A stretch of 64,000 nucleotides of DNA, from positions 31,097-95,096 of the forward strand of contig JADHTB010000015.1 of NCBI GenBank assembly GCA_016776605.1, written 5' to 3'. The stretch comes from Alphaproteobacteria bacterium (GTDB taxonomy: Bacteria > Pseudomonadota > Alphaproteobacteria > GCA-2731375). Of this stretch, positions 24,777 to 33,586 are shown piece after piece. Below the pieces are notes generated by a model, which searched no databases, was not told where the DNA came from, and saw nothing but the letters and a program-made list of their open reading frames with translations. Position numbers and translations under genes: made by a program. The first letter of the stretch is position 1, and each line of letters starts with the position of its first letter.

Positions 24777-26435
24777 CTATTCGGGATGATCCAGCCCATA
24801 ATCGCGGGTGGCGCCCATCGGCGTGATAAAACCCTCGGCAAGATCGGCCAGGATAGCGGCCCGTGGGCGCTCGGCTGGATCGCCATAGCCGCCGCCCCCC
24901 GCCTCGACCATGGTGATACGGTCACCGGGGGCTAATTCGTAATAGCCTTTCGGATCCACCATTACCTCATTGACCCGGTGTTCACGGACCCGGCCAGGGC
25001 CGCCGCCCATCAAGCCCAAGGGCGGGAATTCGGTCCGGTTGGCCATGCAAAAGACGGTCAGCAAATGCTTGCTGTCGTTGCGGATTACAACCTCCTGGCC
25101 CAGACCGCCGCGGGATGCACCCGCCCCGCCCGTATCCGGCAACAGCATTTTGCGTTCGACGGTGGTCGAGGTCAGCGTCTCCCATACCTCAACCGGCACC
25201 ACGGCCATGTTCGATGGCCCCGGCGTTGTTTCCGCCCCGTCCAGGCCCGCCAGGGCGCCAAAGCCACCCGACGCGAAATAGATCGTGGAGACCTCATGGC
25301 CATCCCGGTGCGTACCCTGAAATGTCATCAGATCCATCATGCCGCAATCAGCCTGGATGCGATCGGGCACCGCCCCTGCCAGGGCGCCGAACACCAGGGG
25401 CGAGACGAAATGGCCGATCATGTGCCTGGCCCCGGTGGGCGAGGGCGGCTGCGCGTCCAACAGACATCCCGTGGGCGCGGTGACGGTTATGGGGACGACG
25501 CTGCCGCCGTTGTTGGCCAGTTCCGGTACGGTCAGGCATTTCATGGAATACAGCACCATGGCCCGGGTGTAACAAAACGGCACGTTGATGCCCTGGCGCA
25601 CGGACGGGGCGGTGCCGGCGAAATCGACGGTCATGCTGTCGCCGGTAATATCGATCCTGCAGGCCAGGGTCAGAGGGCCGTCGACGCCCTCGATCTGGAT
25701 TTCATTGCGATAGGTGCCGTCCGCCATCTGGCCAATGCGTTGCCGGGTCGCGGCCTCCGAACGGCCACGAATTTCATGGGACAGGGCGGTGAAGTCCGTT
25801 AAGCCGTATTCCACCAGGAAATCGGCCAGCATGGTCTCGCCCGCCTTGGTCGCGGTGACGTTGGCCATCAAATCACCAATTACCTGATCCGCCGCGCGTA
25901 CGTTGTTGCGCATCAATTCGATAATGAAGTCGTTGCACTGGCCGGCATCGAACAGTTTGCAGACCGGCAGGCGCAGGCCCTCGTGATAAATCTCCCGCGC
26001 CGCCGCGCCAAAACCCAGGCCGCCAATGTCCGGCAGATGGGTAATGCTCATGACATAGGCGGTTATGCGGCCGTCCTGAAACACCGGCCGCATGACGTTG
26101 ATATCAAAGGTATGCCCGGTACCAAGCCAGGGATCATTGGTGATCACCACATCGCCGGGCTGCAAACTGTCGGCTGGGAAGCGTTTCAGCATATGTTGCA
26201 GGGTGGCCGGCGCGGTGCCCATGAACACCGGTACGCTGTAGGTGCCCTGGGCCATCAATTGTCCGTCGCCGTCCATCAAGGCCACGGTCAGGTCATAGCT
26301 TTCGCTGACGATGGTCGAGAACGAGGTGCGTACCAGGGTCGTAACGATCTCGTCCGAGATGGCGACCAGCCGGTCCCACATGATGCCGACGCTGACCGCA
26401 TCCAGGGTATCCTCTGATTTCGCAGCTATCGTCAT
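24777..26435 (-). CDS. hyuB: Hydantoinase/oxoprolinase family protein, subunit B (second copy)
   Basis: A 552-residue HyuB homologue. The N-terminus SVGIMWDRLVAISDEIVTTLVRTSFSTIVSESYDLT is of the type seen in N-methylhydantoinase/acetone carboxylase-like B subunits and clearly differs from the copy at 21.7 kb. ITNDPWLGTGHTFDINVMRPVF and ITHLPDIGG replace the metal-site motifs, PTGARHMIGHFVSPLVFGAL follows and VEAGGGGYGDPAERP ends it. It overlaps its hyuA partner by four bases (ATGA at 26432-26435). The two B subunits are diverged paralogues, so they probably serve different cyclic or amide substrates. Confidence 0.9.
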   Translation of the reverse strand: MTIAAKSEDTLDAVSVGIMWDRLVAISDEIVTTLVRTSFSTIVSESYDLTVALMDGDGQLMAQGTYSVPVFMGTAPATLQHMLKRFPADSLQPGDVVITNDPWLGTGHTFDINVMRPVFQDGRITAYVMSITHLPDIGGLGFGAAAREIYHEGLRLPVCKLFDAGQCNDFIIELMRNNVRAADQVIGDLMANVTATKAGETMLADFLVEYGLTDFTALSHEIRGRSEAATRQRIGQMADGTYRNEIQIEGVDGPLTLACRIDITGDSMTVDFAGTAPSVRQGINVPFCYTRAMVLYSMKCLTVPELANNGGSVVPITVTAPTGCLLDAQPPSPTGARHMIGHFVSPLVFGALAGAVPDRIQADCGMMDLMTFQGTHRDGHEVSTIYFASGGFGALAGLDGAETTPGPSNMAVVPVEVWETLTSTTVERKMLLPDTGGAGASRGGLGQEVVIRNDSKHLLTVFCMANRTEFPPLGLMGGGPGRVREHRVNEVMVDPKGYYELAPGDRITMVEAGGGGYGDPAERPRAAILADLAEGFITPMGATRDYGLDHPE

Positions 26436-28522
26436 GGCGATGCCTCTCCGTTTGCAACCGATTTGCCGGCTAATTCGGCGACAAGGTTACCGAATTCGTC
26501 CACCTGAACCCGGTCACCGATGCCGATCACCACGGTCGATTCCCGTTCCTCGATCAATGCCGGTCCGTCGATGACGGCGCCGACGCCCAGGCCATAGCGG
26601 TCATAGACCGGCGTGGTGACATAGCCCGCCGCGAAATAGGCCTGCCGGCTGCCTTTGGGGGTTGCCTCTCCCGTCGCCGTTGGCCGGGCAGTGGCCAGTT
26701 CCGGCGGCGCGGCGGATGCCTCGGCCTTCCAGGTGGTTATCACCAGCGGCGCATCCAGTAGAGCGGCGCCGTGGACCGCCGCGTAATGTTCGCGAAAGAT
26801 CGCCGGCAGGGCATCGACATGAATGCCTGGCGGCAGGCTCACTTCGATCTCATGGCCCTGGCCGTGATAACGCATGTCCAGGCGCCAACTGATACTCAGT
26901 GCATCCGGCGATAGGCCGGCGGCGGTCAGGGGCGCCATGGCCTCTGCCTCCAACGCCGCAAAGGTCGCGGCCAAATCCGCCTGCGCCAGATCAGCCACGA
27001 AGGCCTGCCGAGTTCGCGCCACTTCAAAGTTCAGCGGACTGGCCAGCAGGCCCAGGGCGGACATGACACCGGCGGCGACGGGAAAGATTACCCGTGGAAT
27101 GCCCAGCTTGCGGGCTACGCCCATGGCATGCACCGGGCCGGAGCCGCCAAAGGCGACCATAGAACTGCCCCGATAGTCAAAGCCACGTTCCGAGGCATGA
27201 ATGCGAAAGGCCCGGGCGACGTCCTCGTTAATGATTTCATGGATGCCCCAGGCGGCCCGCGCCAGGGAAATTTCCAGCGGCCCGGCGATCTGCTGGGTGA
27301 TGACCTGTTCGGCGGCGCCCATATTCAGGGCCATGGCACCACCCAGGAAAAAGCCCGGATCAAGATAACCCAGCACAAGATTGGCATCGGTCAAGGTAGC
27401 GGTCGTGCCGCCCTGGCCATAGCAGGCGGGCCCCGGATCGGCGCCGGCGCTGCGTGGGCCGACCCGAATGGTGCCGCGCACATCGACCTCGGCGATGGAG
27501 CCGCCGCCCGCCCCGATCTCGATCATATCGATGACCGGGCTTTGCACGGGCAGGCCGCTGCCGGCCTTGAAATCATGGGCGCGGGCAATCTCTTGGTGGT
27601 AGACCTTGATGGCCGCGCCGCCGCGTATCAGGGCACCCTTGGCCGTGGTGCCGCCCATATCGAAAGACAGCAGTTCCGGTTGGTTCAGGGCGCGGCCGTG
27701 AAAGGCCGACATCTGCGCCCCCGCCGCCGGGCCGGATTCGATGACCCGCACGGGAAACCGCCGGGCTGTTTCGGGCGTCAACGTGCCGCCGCTGGAAGAC
27801 ATCACGAACAGCCGCCCGGTGAAGCCAAGTTGTCCCAGGCCCGTTTCCAGGCGGCCCAGATATTGATCGAACATGGGCTGGGTAAAGGCATTGATGCTGG
27901 TCGTCGTGAAACGCTCGAACTCGCGCCATTCCGGCGAGACTTCCGAAGACAGGGAAACCATCAGGTGAGGATAGGCCGCCGCCGCCATTTCGCGCAGGGC
28001 CCGTTCATGGCTGGGATTGGCATAGCCATGCAGCAGGCATATGGCCAGGGATTCGATGCCATGCTCCTCGACCAAGCCTCTCAGGGCGGTTTGGGCACCG
28101 GCCAGATCCAGTGGAATTTCAACGCTGCCGTCGTAATGGCAACGCTCGTCCACCTCGGCCCGCAGGCGCCGTGGCACCAGGGGATCGGGGAATACCAGCC
28201 GCAGATCAAATACGTCATAGCGCTTCTCGCGGGCCATATCGAGGATATCGCGGAAGCCACGGGTGGTCAGCATGCCGGTGCGCGCGCCCTTGCGTTCGAT
28301 CACCGCATTGGTGACCAGGGTGGTGCCATGCACGATCTCCACCACCGCCGCCAGATCCAGGCCGTGGCGGGCCAGCAGGGTGGCGGTCCCCGCCAACACC
28401 GCCCGCGAAGGATCGTCCGGCGTGGTCAGTTGCTTGTGAATGGCAAAACTGCCGTCCGCTTCATTGAACAATGCGAAATCCGTAAAGGTGCCGCCGATAT
28501 CAATGCCCAGGCGATACGTCAT
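26432..28522 (-). CDS. hyuA: Hydantoinase/oxoprolinase family protein, subunit A (second copy)
   Basis: A 696-residue ATP-dependent HyuA homologue. LGIDIGGTFTDFALFN, EIVHGTTLVTNAVIERKGA, LSFDMGGTTAKGALIRGG, EIGAGGGSIAEVD and GPACYGQGGT are the ATPase-fold motifs. MVAFGGSGPVHAMGVARKLGIPRVIFP is the C-terminal cofactor region. The TTAKG triplet in place of TSADV found in the first copy marks a different subfamily (N-methylhydantoinase-like). It is the upstream gene of its pair on the minus strand and is separated from the next gene upstream, an LLM oxidoreductase, by repeat R4. Confidence 0.9.
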   Translation of the reverse strand: MTYRLGIDIGGTFTDFALFNEADGSFAIHKQLTTPDDPSRAVLAGTATLLARHGLDLAAVVEIVHGTTLVTNAVIERKGARTGMLTTRGFRDILDMAREKRYDVFDLRLVFPDPLVPRRLRAEVDERCHYDGSVEIPLDLAGAQTALRGLVEEHGIESLAICLLHGYANPSHERALREMAAAAYPHLMVSLSSEVSPEWREFERFTTTSINAFTQPMFDQYLGRLETGLGQLGFTGRLFVMSSSGGTLTPETARRFPVRVIESGPAAGAQMSAFHGRALNQPELLSFDMGGTTAKGALIRGGAAIKVYHQEIARAHDFKAGSGLPVQSPVIDMIEIGAGGGSIAEVDVRGTIRVGPRSAGADPGPACYGQGGTTATLTDANLVLGYLDPGFFLGGAMALNMGAAEQVITQQIAGPLEISLARAAWGIHEIINEDVARAFRIHASERGFDYRGSSMVAFGGSGPVHAMGVARKLGIPRVIFPVAAGVMSALGLLASPLNFEVARTRQAFVADLAQADLAATFAALEAEAMAPLTAAGLSPDALSISWRLDMRYHGQGHEIEVSLPPGIHVDALPAIFREHYAAVHGAALLDAPLVITTWKAEASAAPPELATARPTATGEATPKGSRQAYFAAGYVTTPVYDRYGLGVGAVIDGPALIEERESTVVIGIGDRVQVDEFGNLVAELAGKSVANGEASP

Positions 28523-28540
28523 GCTGACCCGCTGTTGCTC

Positions 28541-28654
28541 GAAAATGCTCTAGAGCAATTCCGAATTAATGAGAATCGCGAAGCGATTCTAAGTGATTGG
28601 AAAAATTGCTCTAATTCTAAAGATCTGAGCATTTTTTTGAATGAAAATGCTCTA
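28541..28654. repeat. Dispersed palindromic intergenic repeat, copy R4 (two-module)
   Basis: Module 1: AGAGCAATT (28552-28560) with AATTGCTCT (28604-28612) and inner hairpin AGAATCGC (28572-28579) / GCGATTCT (28583-28590). Module 2: GAGCATTTT (28627-28635) / AAAATGCTC (28644-28652). An extra GAAAATGCTC also sits at 28541-28550. It lies between two same-strand genes and supplies the stop of the LLM gene. Confidence 0.9.
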
Positions 28655-29704
28655 GGACTGCACATGGGGCATGACTTCCTTGGCGAACAGACGCAGCATG
28701 TCCAGGCACTTCTGAACCCCGTAATAGGGCGGATAGTGCAGCATGAGCGAGGTGACGCCGATCTTGCGCAGGTCCTCGATGCGGCGGATCACCGTATCGG
28801 GCGAGCCATGTAAAATGGTCGTGTCCAGCAGATTGTCATAGGCAAATTGGGATTCGTCATTCTTTTCCGCCACATCGCCCAGATAACCGGCGGTGTCGCC
28901 CGAAAGGAAGGACTTCATATGATAGGTTATGCCCGCCTCGCTCTCGGCCTTGGCCTTGGCATCGGTCTCGGCAACATAGACCATGCGCACTACATCGAAC
29001 TGGCCGAACGCGGGGTTTTGGTTCAGCGGCGCCGGCGCCTCCTTCATATGGGTCTGATAGAATTCAATATTCCGGGCCAGCACCTCGAACGAGGGCAGGG
29101 TGCCCTGCATCAGGCCAAAGCCTTTTTGCGCCGCCAGCCGCATGGAGTTGTCGGTGCCCGCACCCATGAAAAACGGTGGATGGGGCTGTTGGATCGGTTG
29201 CGGGAATATTTCGTAACCTTCGTCCATCTTGAACTGAAAGAATTTGCCATCCGCGTTCACCCGCTTTTCGTGAAACCCTTGCAGGATCAGATCCACCGCC
29301 TCTGCCTGGCGTTCCCGCCGGCTTTCGAAATCGATGCCCAGGCCCTCGAATTCATAGGGCCGGTAGCCCGAACCAAGGCCAAGCTGAAAGCGTCCGTTGC
29401 TCAAAATATCGACAAAGGCGGCGTTTTCGACGATGCGCATGGGATGATGCAGGGGCACCACCATGACGGCGGCGCCCAACTTGATGCGCGTGGTCTTCGC
29501 GGCCAGATAACTTAAATAGGCGAACGGATCGGGCATGATGCCGTAGCGGTTGGAAAAATGATGCTCGGCGATCCAGATGCTGTCATAGCCCAACTCCTCC
29601 GCCTCGACGATCTCGCGGGTGACCCGTTCGTGGATGGTCTGGTGAGGATAAACCTCGGACTCCGGGTCGGGATGGGAGGTGAACAAAATGCCGAATTTCA
29701 TCAA
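28652..29704 (-). CDS. LLM-class (luciferase-like) flavin-dependent oxidoreductase
   Basis: A 350-residue bacterial luciferase-like monooxygenase. MKFGILFTSHPDPESEVYPHQTIHERVTREIVEAEELGYDSIWIAEHHF is the alpha-chain-type N-terminus with the AEHHF motif of the flavin site. IKLGAAVMVVPLHHPMRIVENAAFVDILSNGRFQLGLGSGYRPYEFEG is the usual core. It uses reduced FMN and oxygen to hydroxylate or cleave an organic substrate, and would need a separate flavin reductase such as the one at 46.3 kb. It stands between hyuA and the molybdenum hydroxylase genes on the same strand; the neighbours suggest heterocycle breakdown. Stop TAG is part of R4. Confidence 0.9.
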   Translation of the reverse strand: MMKFGILFTSHPDPESEVYPHQTIHERVTREIVEAEELGYDSIWIAEHHFSNRYGIMPDPFAYLSYLAAKTTRIKLGAAVMVVPLHHPMRIVENAAFVDILSNGRFQLGLGSGYRPYEFEGLGIDFESRRERQAEAVDLILQGFHEKRVNADGKFFQFKMDEGYEIFPQPIQQPHPPFFMGAGTDNSMRLAAQKGFGLMQGTLPSFEVLARNIEFYQTHMKEAPAPLNQNPAFGQFDVVRMVYVAETDAKAKAESEAGITYHMKSFLSGDTAGYLGDVAEKNDESQFAYDNLLDTTILHGSPDTVIRRIEDLRKIGVTSLMLHYPPYYGVQKCLDMLRLFAKEVMPHVQS

Positions 29705-29857
29705 GCGTTTCCTCTATTTCGGATTTGGGCGCGCCTCGGTTCAGGCGGCGTTGGCAGACTGTTGCCGGTAGGGTGGCTGTATTCTGGCTGCCCGGTGAAT
29801 AGAGGTCAACCGATGACCGTGACCCGCGGCCGCGGCATGATATGCCCGGTTTTACCC

Positions 29858-32197
29858 CTAAAATCTGCCCAGCGCGCGCAACAGTCTCGGCGGCGTTATG
29901 GGCACTTCCGCAATGGAGGCATCGAAGGGCGAAATGGCATCGTTGACCGCGTTCAGGATGGCGCCCACGGCGCCCGCCGTGCCGGCTTCCCCGGCGCCTT
30001 TCGCACCCAGTTCCGAGGTCTTGGTGGGAGATTCGATATGCGCGACTTCGATGTCGGGCATTTCGCCGGCCATGGGCACAAGATAGTCGGCGAAGCTGCC
30101 GGTCAACAAATGGCCGTCGGGGTCGTAGCGCAGTTCTTCATACAAGGCGGCGCCAATGCCCTGGACGACACCGCCGCGCACCTGTTCGCGGACCAGCAGC
30201 GGGTTCAGGATACGGCCGCAGTCGTGCACCACCAGATGGCGCAACGGCATGACGATGCCGCTGTCCACGTCAACTTCGACGATGGCGATTTGCAGGCCGT
30301 TGCCGGCCAGGAACATGCGGTCCCGCGTGGCATAACGTTCAACCACGGTCAGGTCCGCCGCAACTCCTTCGGGGATGCTGTAGGGCTGAAAATGGCCGAT
30401 GCGGGCTATTTCGGACACCGCCATATGGGTCGTGCCGCTGGCGGTATCCACCACCACGCCTTGCTCGATGGTCAGACCGGCGGCGTTCTTTTGCAGCAGG
30501 CTGGCGGCGATGGACAGAATATTGCGCCGCAAGGTGGTGGCCGCGCGCATGGCGGCCTCTCCCGCCAGGGCCGCGCCGCGCGAACCCCACGAGCCGCCGC
30601 CCACCGGGCACAGGGCGCTGTCGCCGCTGATCACCTCCACATCCCCCAAAGGCAGGCCCAGCACGTCGGCAACGACTTGCTGGATGCCCGTGTCGATGCC
30701 CTGGCCCTGATCCGTGGCGCCCGTGTAGCAGCGCAAGGTTCCAGAGCCTTCCAGGCGCAGCAGGCAGGTTTCCTGTGCACTGATATGCTGGCCGCCTTCG
30801 CCGTAATATTCCGGGCCGATGGCGGTCAGTTCGACAAAGGTGGCAACGCCGATGCCGCGATAGACGCCTTTGGCACGCGCCTCGGCCTGTTCCTGGCGGA
30901 ATTGCGCCACGTCGATGATCTCCAGTGCCTTGTCCAGGCAAGGGTTCAAGGACAGGTATTCGAATTCCACCCCGCCGGTGGAGGTCCGGGGAAAATCATC
31001 ATCGTCAAGATAGTTGCGCCGCCGGACCTCGATCGCATCCAGGCCCAGGTGCGCCGCGCCCAGGTCGATCAGACGCTCGGCCACGGCGCAGGCGATGGGA
31101 TGCCCGACCGAACGGATATGGCCAAGGATGCTTTTGTTCAGGAAGGCCATGCGCAGGTCGGCCCGATAGTTTTCGTGGCGATAGGGGGCGCCGGTCAGGC
31201 GGCTGATCTGATTGCCCTCGGCAATGGATGTGCGGGGATATTGTCCATAGGCGCCGGCGTTGAACAGATCGTCAACGTGCAGGCCCAGAATTTCGCCTTC
31301 CCTGGAAAAGGCCATGCGGGCATGGACCTCATGATCGCGGCAATGGATGTCGGAGAGAAAGGATTCCAGACGGTCGGCGATGTATTTGACCGGCCGCGCC
31401 AACAATTTGGCGGCCACGCAGGCCGTCAGTTCATCCGCCATCAGGTGATGCTTCAGGCCAAAGGCGCCGCCAACGTCGGGACAGATGACGCGCACCTTGT
31501 GCTCGGGCAGGCCCAGCAGGCGGGCGTACAGATCCTGCTGCTGATGCGGGGTCTGGTGCGACTGATGCACTGTCAGGCGGCTTTCGCTGGGCTCGAAGTC
31601 GGCAATGATGCCCCTGGGCTCCAGGCTGATGCCGCTGTGGCGGTGAAAACGAAAATGCTCCTCGGCCACATGCGCGGCGCCCGCGAAGGCCGCATCCACA
31701 TCCCCCGCCGTGATCTTCGTCTCATAGGCCAGGTTGTCCGTCATGTCCCGATGCAGCACCGGTGCGCCAGGGGCCAAGGCCTGGTTGCCATCCAGGACCG
31801 GGGTCAATTCATGCCATTCGACCGCCACCTGTTCGGCGCCGTCCTCCGCCAGGGCGCGGCTTTCGGCGGCGACGGCGGCCACGGCTTCGCCCTGCCAGCG
31901 GACCACGTCACGGGCCAGGACGCCCTGCTCCGGCGCCGCCATGGTTGGAAACAGCTTATGCGCCGCCCGCCAGGACGACACCGCGCCATCAAGGTCGGCG
32001 GCGGTGAACACCGCCACCACTCCCGGCAAGGCCATGGCCCGCGAGGTGTCAATGGCATCAATGCGGGCATGGGCATAGGGACTGCGGACAAAGGCCAGAT
32101 GCAGCATGCGCGGCAGGCTGATGTCATCGACATACCTGCCCCGGCCCACCAACAACCGCTTGGCCCGGTCCCGCGGCACCTCCGCACCGATACTCAT
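29858..32197 (-). CDS. Xanthine dehydrogenase-family molybdenum-binding subunit (CoxL-like)
   Basis: A 779-residue Mo hydroxylase large subunit. The N-terminal domain opens with LLVGRGRYVDDISLPRMLHLAFVRSPYAHARI. The Mo-site motifs are DVGGAFGLKHHLMADE, IRSVGHPIACAVAERL, GQGIDTGIQQVVADVLG, GGGSWGSRGAALAGEA and the catalytic Glu in GAKGAGEAGTAGAVG near the C-terminus. The start at 32197 overlaps the small-subunit stop by four bases (ATGA), so a longer frame to 32293 is not used. With the FeS and FAD subunits next to it, it should hydroxylate a heterocycle, aldehyde or similar. It lacks a CO dehydrogenase-type CSFR loop by eye, so CO is not the expected substrate. Confidence 0.9.
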   Translation of the reverse strand: MSIGAEVPRDRAKRLLVGRGRYVDDISLPRMLHLAFVRSPYAHARIDAIDTSRAMALPGVVAVFTAADLDGAVSSWRAAHKLFPTMAAPEQGVLARDVVRWQGEAVAAVAAESRALAEDGAEQVAVEWHELTPVLDGNQALAPGAPVLHRDMTDNLAYETKITAGDVDAAFAGAAHVAEEHFRFHRHSGISLEPRGIIADFEPSESRLTVHQSHQTPHQQQDLYARLLGLPEHKVRVICPDVGGAFGLKHHLMADELTACVAAKLLARPVKYIADRLESFLSDIHCRDHEVHARMAFSREGEILGLHVDDLFNAGAYGQYPRTSIAEGNQISRLTGAPYRHENYRADLRMAFLNKSILGHIRSVGHPIACAVAERLIDLGAAHLGLDAIEVRRRNYLDDDDFPRTSTGGVEFEYLSLNPCLDKALEIIDVAQFRQEQAEARAKGVYRGIGVATFVELTAIGPEYYGEGGQHISAQETCLLRLEGSGTLRCYTGATDQGQGIDTGIQQVVADVLGLPLGDVEVISGDSALCPVGGGSWGSRGAALAGEAAMRAATTLRRNILSIAASLLQKNAAGLTIEQGVVVDTASGTTHMAVSEIARIGHFQPYSIPEGVAADLTVVERYATRDRMFLAGNGLQIAIVEVDVDSGIVMPLRHLVVHDCGRILNPLLVREQVRGGVVQGIGAALYEELRYDPDGHLLTGSFADYLVPMAGEMPDIEVAHIESPTKTSELGAKGAGEAGTAGAVGAILNAVNDAISPFDASIAEVPITPPRLLRALGRF

Positions 32198-32709
32198 GGG
32201 CCCGGCGCCCCATGGCGCCCCCCGTGCCGCGCCCCGTGCCGCATCTGGGCCACCGCCTGAACCGCATCGACGATGGCTTGGTACCCGGTACAACGGCAGA
32301 AGTTACCGGACAGGTAGTCGCGTATTTCCTCGCGGCTTGGCGCGGGATTTGCCTGCAATAATTCCTGGGCGCTGAACAGCATGCCCGGGGTGCAGAAACC
32401 GCATTGCAATGCGTTCAGGCGATGAAACGCCGCCTGTAAATCAACCATCAGTTCGTTCTCTCCGGCGCCTTCGATGGTTCTGACCGCACAGCCATCGGCC
32501 TGGACCGCAAGCGTCAGGCAGCCACGCACGGTCTGTTCATCCAGCAGCACGGTGCAGGCGCCGCAGGCGCCGTGCTCGCAGCCCACATGGCTGCCGGTAA
32601 AGCCCAATTCATGGCGCAGGAAATCCACCAGATTAAGGCGCACCGGCACTTCGCGCTCCACCGCTTCGCCATTCACCGTCAAGGCTATGCGCCGCAATTT
32701 GTTGCTCAT
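32194..32709 (-). CDS. Two-[2Fe-2S] subunit of molybdenum hydroxylase (CoxS-like)
   Basis: A 171-residue FeS protein. The plant-ferredoxin cluster uses Cys44, Cys49, Cys52 and Cys64 (GCEHGACGACTVLLD). The C-terminal helical cluster uses Cys103, Cys106, Cys138 and Cys140 (CGFCTPGM, GNFCRCTGY). The start at 32709 gives an ATGA overlap with the stop of the FAD subunit; ATG 32715 is also in frame. The tail after about residue 155 is short and rich in His, Arg and Gly. It transfers electrons from the Mo site to the FAD subunit. The three subunits are coupled M-S-L by four-base overlaps. Confidence 0.93.
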   Translation of the reverse strand: MSNKLRRIALTVNGEAVEREVPVRLNLVDFLRHELGFTGSHVGCEHGACGACTVLLDEQTVRGCLTLAVQADGCAVRTIEGAGENELMVDLQAAFHRLNALQCGFCTPGMLFSAQELLQANPAPSREEIRDYLSGNFCRCTGYQAIVDAVQAVAQMRHGARHGGRHGAPGP

Positions 32710-33560
32710 GAGCATAATTCCAGCAAGGCCCGGCGCAACAGGACGCCGGTCAAATGGCGCCGATAGGCCGGGGGATAGGCCGGATCTTCGGGCGGATCAA
32801 TTTCTCCGGCGATCAGAGCCGCCGCCTCGTCGATGCGTGCCTCGTTGATAGGCCGGCCTTCCAGAAAGGCCATTGTTTTTCCCGCCAGAATGGGCCGGTC
32901 GGCGACGCCCAGCAGGGCCAGGCGGACGTCGCTCAAGCCCCCGTCCCCGGTTTGGGCCGCCAAGGCAAGGCCGGCCATGGCGAAATCGCCACGGCGGCGG
33001 GCGATTTCATCGAAAATACCGATGCTGCCGGGGCGCCGCTTGGGCAGGCGGACGGCCGCCAATATTTCGTCCGCCCGCAAGGCCGTTTGATAGACGCCCA
33101 GGAAAAAATCCGCCGCCGCCACCCAACGTCGGTTCTGCAGCGAAACCAGCAGGAATTCGCCGTCCAGGGCCAAACAACAGGCCCCCAGTTCCGCCGCCGG
33201 GTCCGCCATGGCCAGGCTGCCGCCGATGGTGCCGCGATGGCGCACTGCCGGGTGGGCGATGTGGCCAATGGCCTTGTGCAGCAGCGGCAGTTCCCGCGCG
33301 ATCAACGGGCTGGCCTGCAGGTCGCAATGACGCAGCAGGCCGCCAATTTCGATATGGCCGTGGTCTTCGCTCAGGGATTTCAGGTCCGTCAGGCGACCAA
33401 TGTCGATCAACCTTTCCGGCGCGGCGAGGCGGAAATTGAGTAGGGCGAGAAGGCTCTGGCCGCCCGCGATGATGGCCGCGTCCTCGCCATGGCGGGCCAG
33501 CAGGTCCAGCGCTTCGGCCAGAGTCTCCGGCCGGTGATAATCGAAGTCCGGCGCTTTCAC
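32706..33560 (-). CDS. FAD-binding subunit of molybdenum hydroxylase (CoxM-like)
   Basis: A 284-residue FAD subunit, near the normal length. FDYHRPETLAEALDLLARHG starts the PCMH fold, AIIAGGQSLLALLNFRLAAPERLIDIGRL is the first FAD loop and HRGTIGGSLAMADPAAEL the second (usual TxGGN/S). The best start is GTG at 33560, 27 bases after the upstream gene's stop; the open frame continues to 33704, but that part overlaps the neighbour and shows no family similarity. It passes electrons from the FeS clusters to an external acceptor. Confidence 0.88.
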   Translation of the reverse strand: MKAPDFDYHRPETLAEALDLLARHGEDAAIIAGGQSLLALLNFRLAAPERLIDIGRLTDLKSLSEDHGHIEIGGLLRHCDLQASPLIARELPLLHKAIGHIAHPAVRHRGTIGGSLAMADPAAELGACCLALDGEFLLVSLQNRRWVAAADFFLGVYQTALRADEILAAVRLPKRRPGSIGIFDEIARRRGDFAMAGLALAAQTGDGGLSDVRLALLGVADRPILAGKTMAFLEGRPINEARIDEAAALIAGEIDPPEDPAYPPAYRRHLTGVLLRRALLELCS

Positions 33561-33586
33561 GACTGCATGCCCATGCCTCTGCCCAT

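Noticed and set aside
27128..28813. A 561-codon plus-strand frame antisense to hyuA
   Set aside because: It has the same mirror composition, no motif, and crosses repeat R4.
29558..32260. A 900-codon open frame on the plus strand, antisense to the molybdenum hydroxylase large subunit
   Set aside because: High GC lengthens antisense frames. The minus strand has full Mo-site motifs and four-base overlaps, while this frame shows His/Gly/Gln-rich composition and no family pattern.
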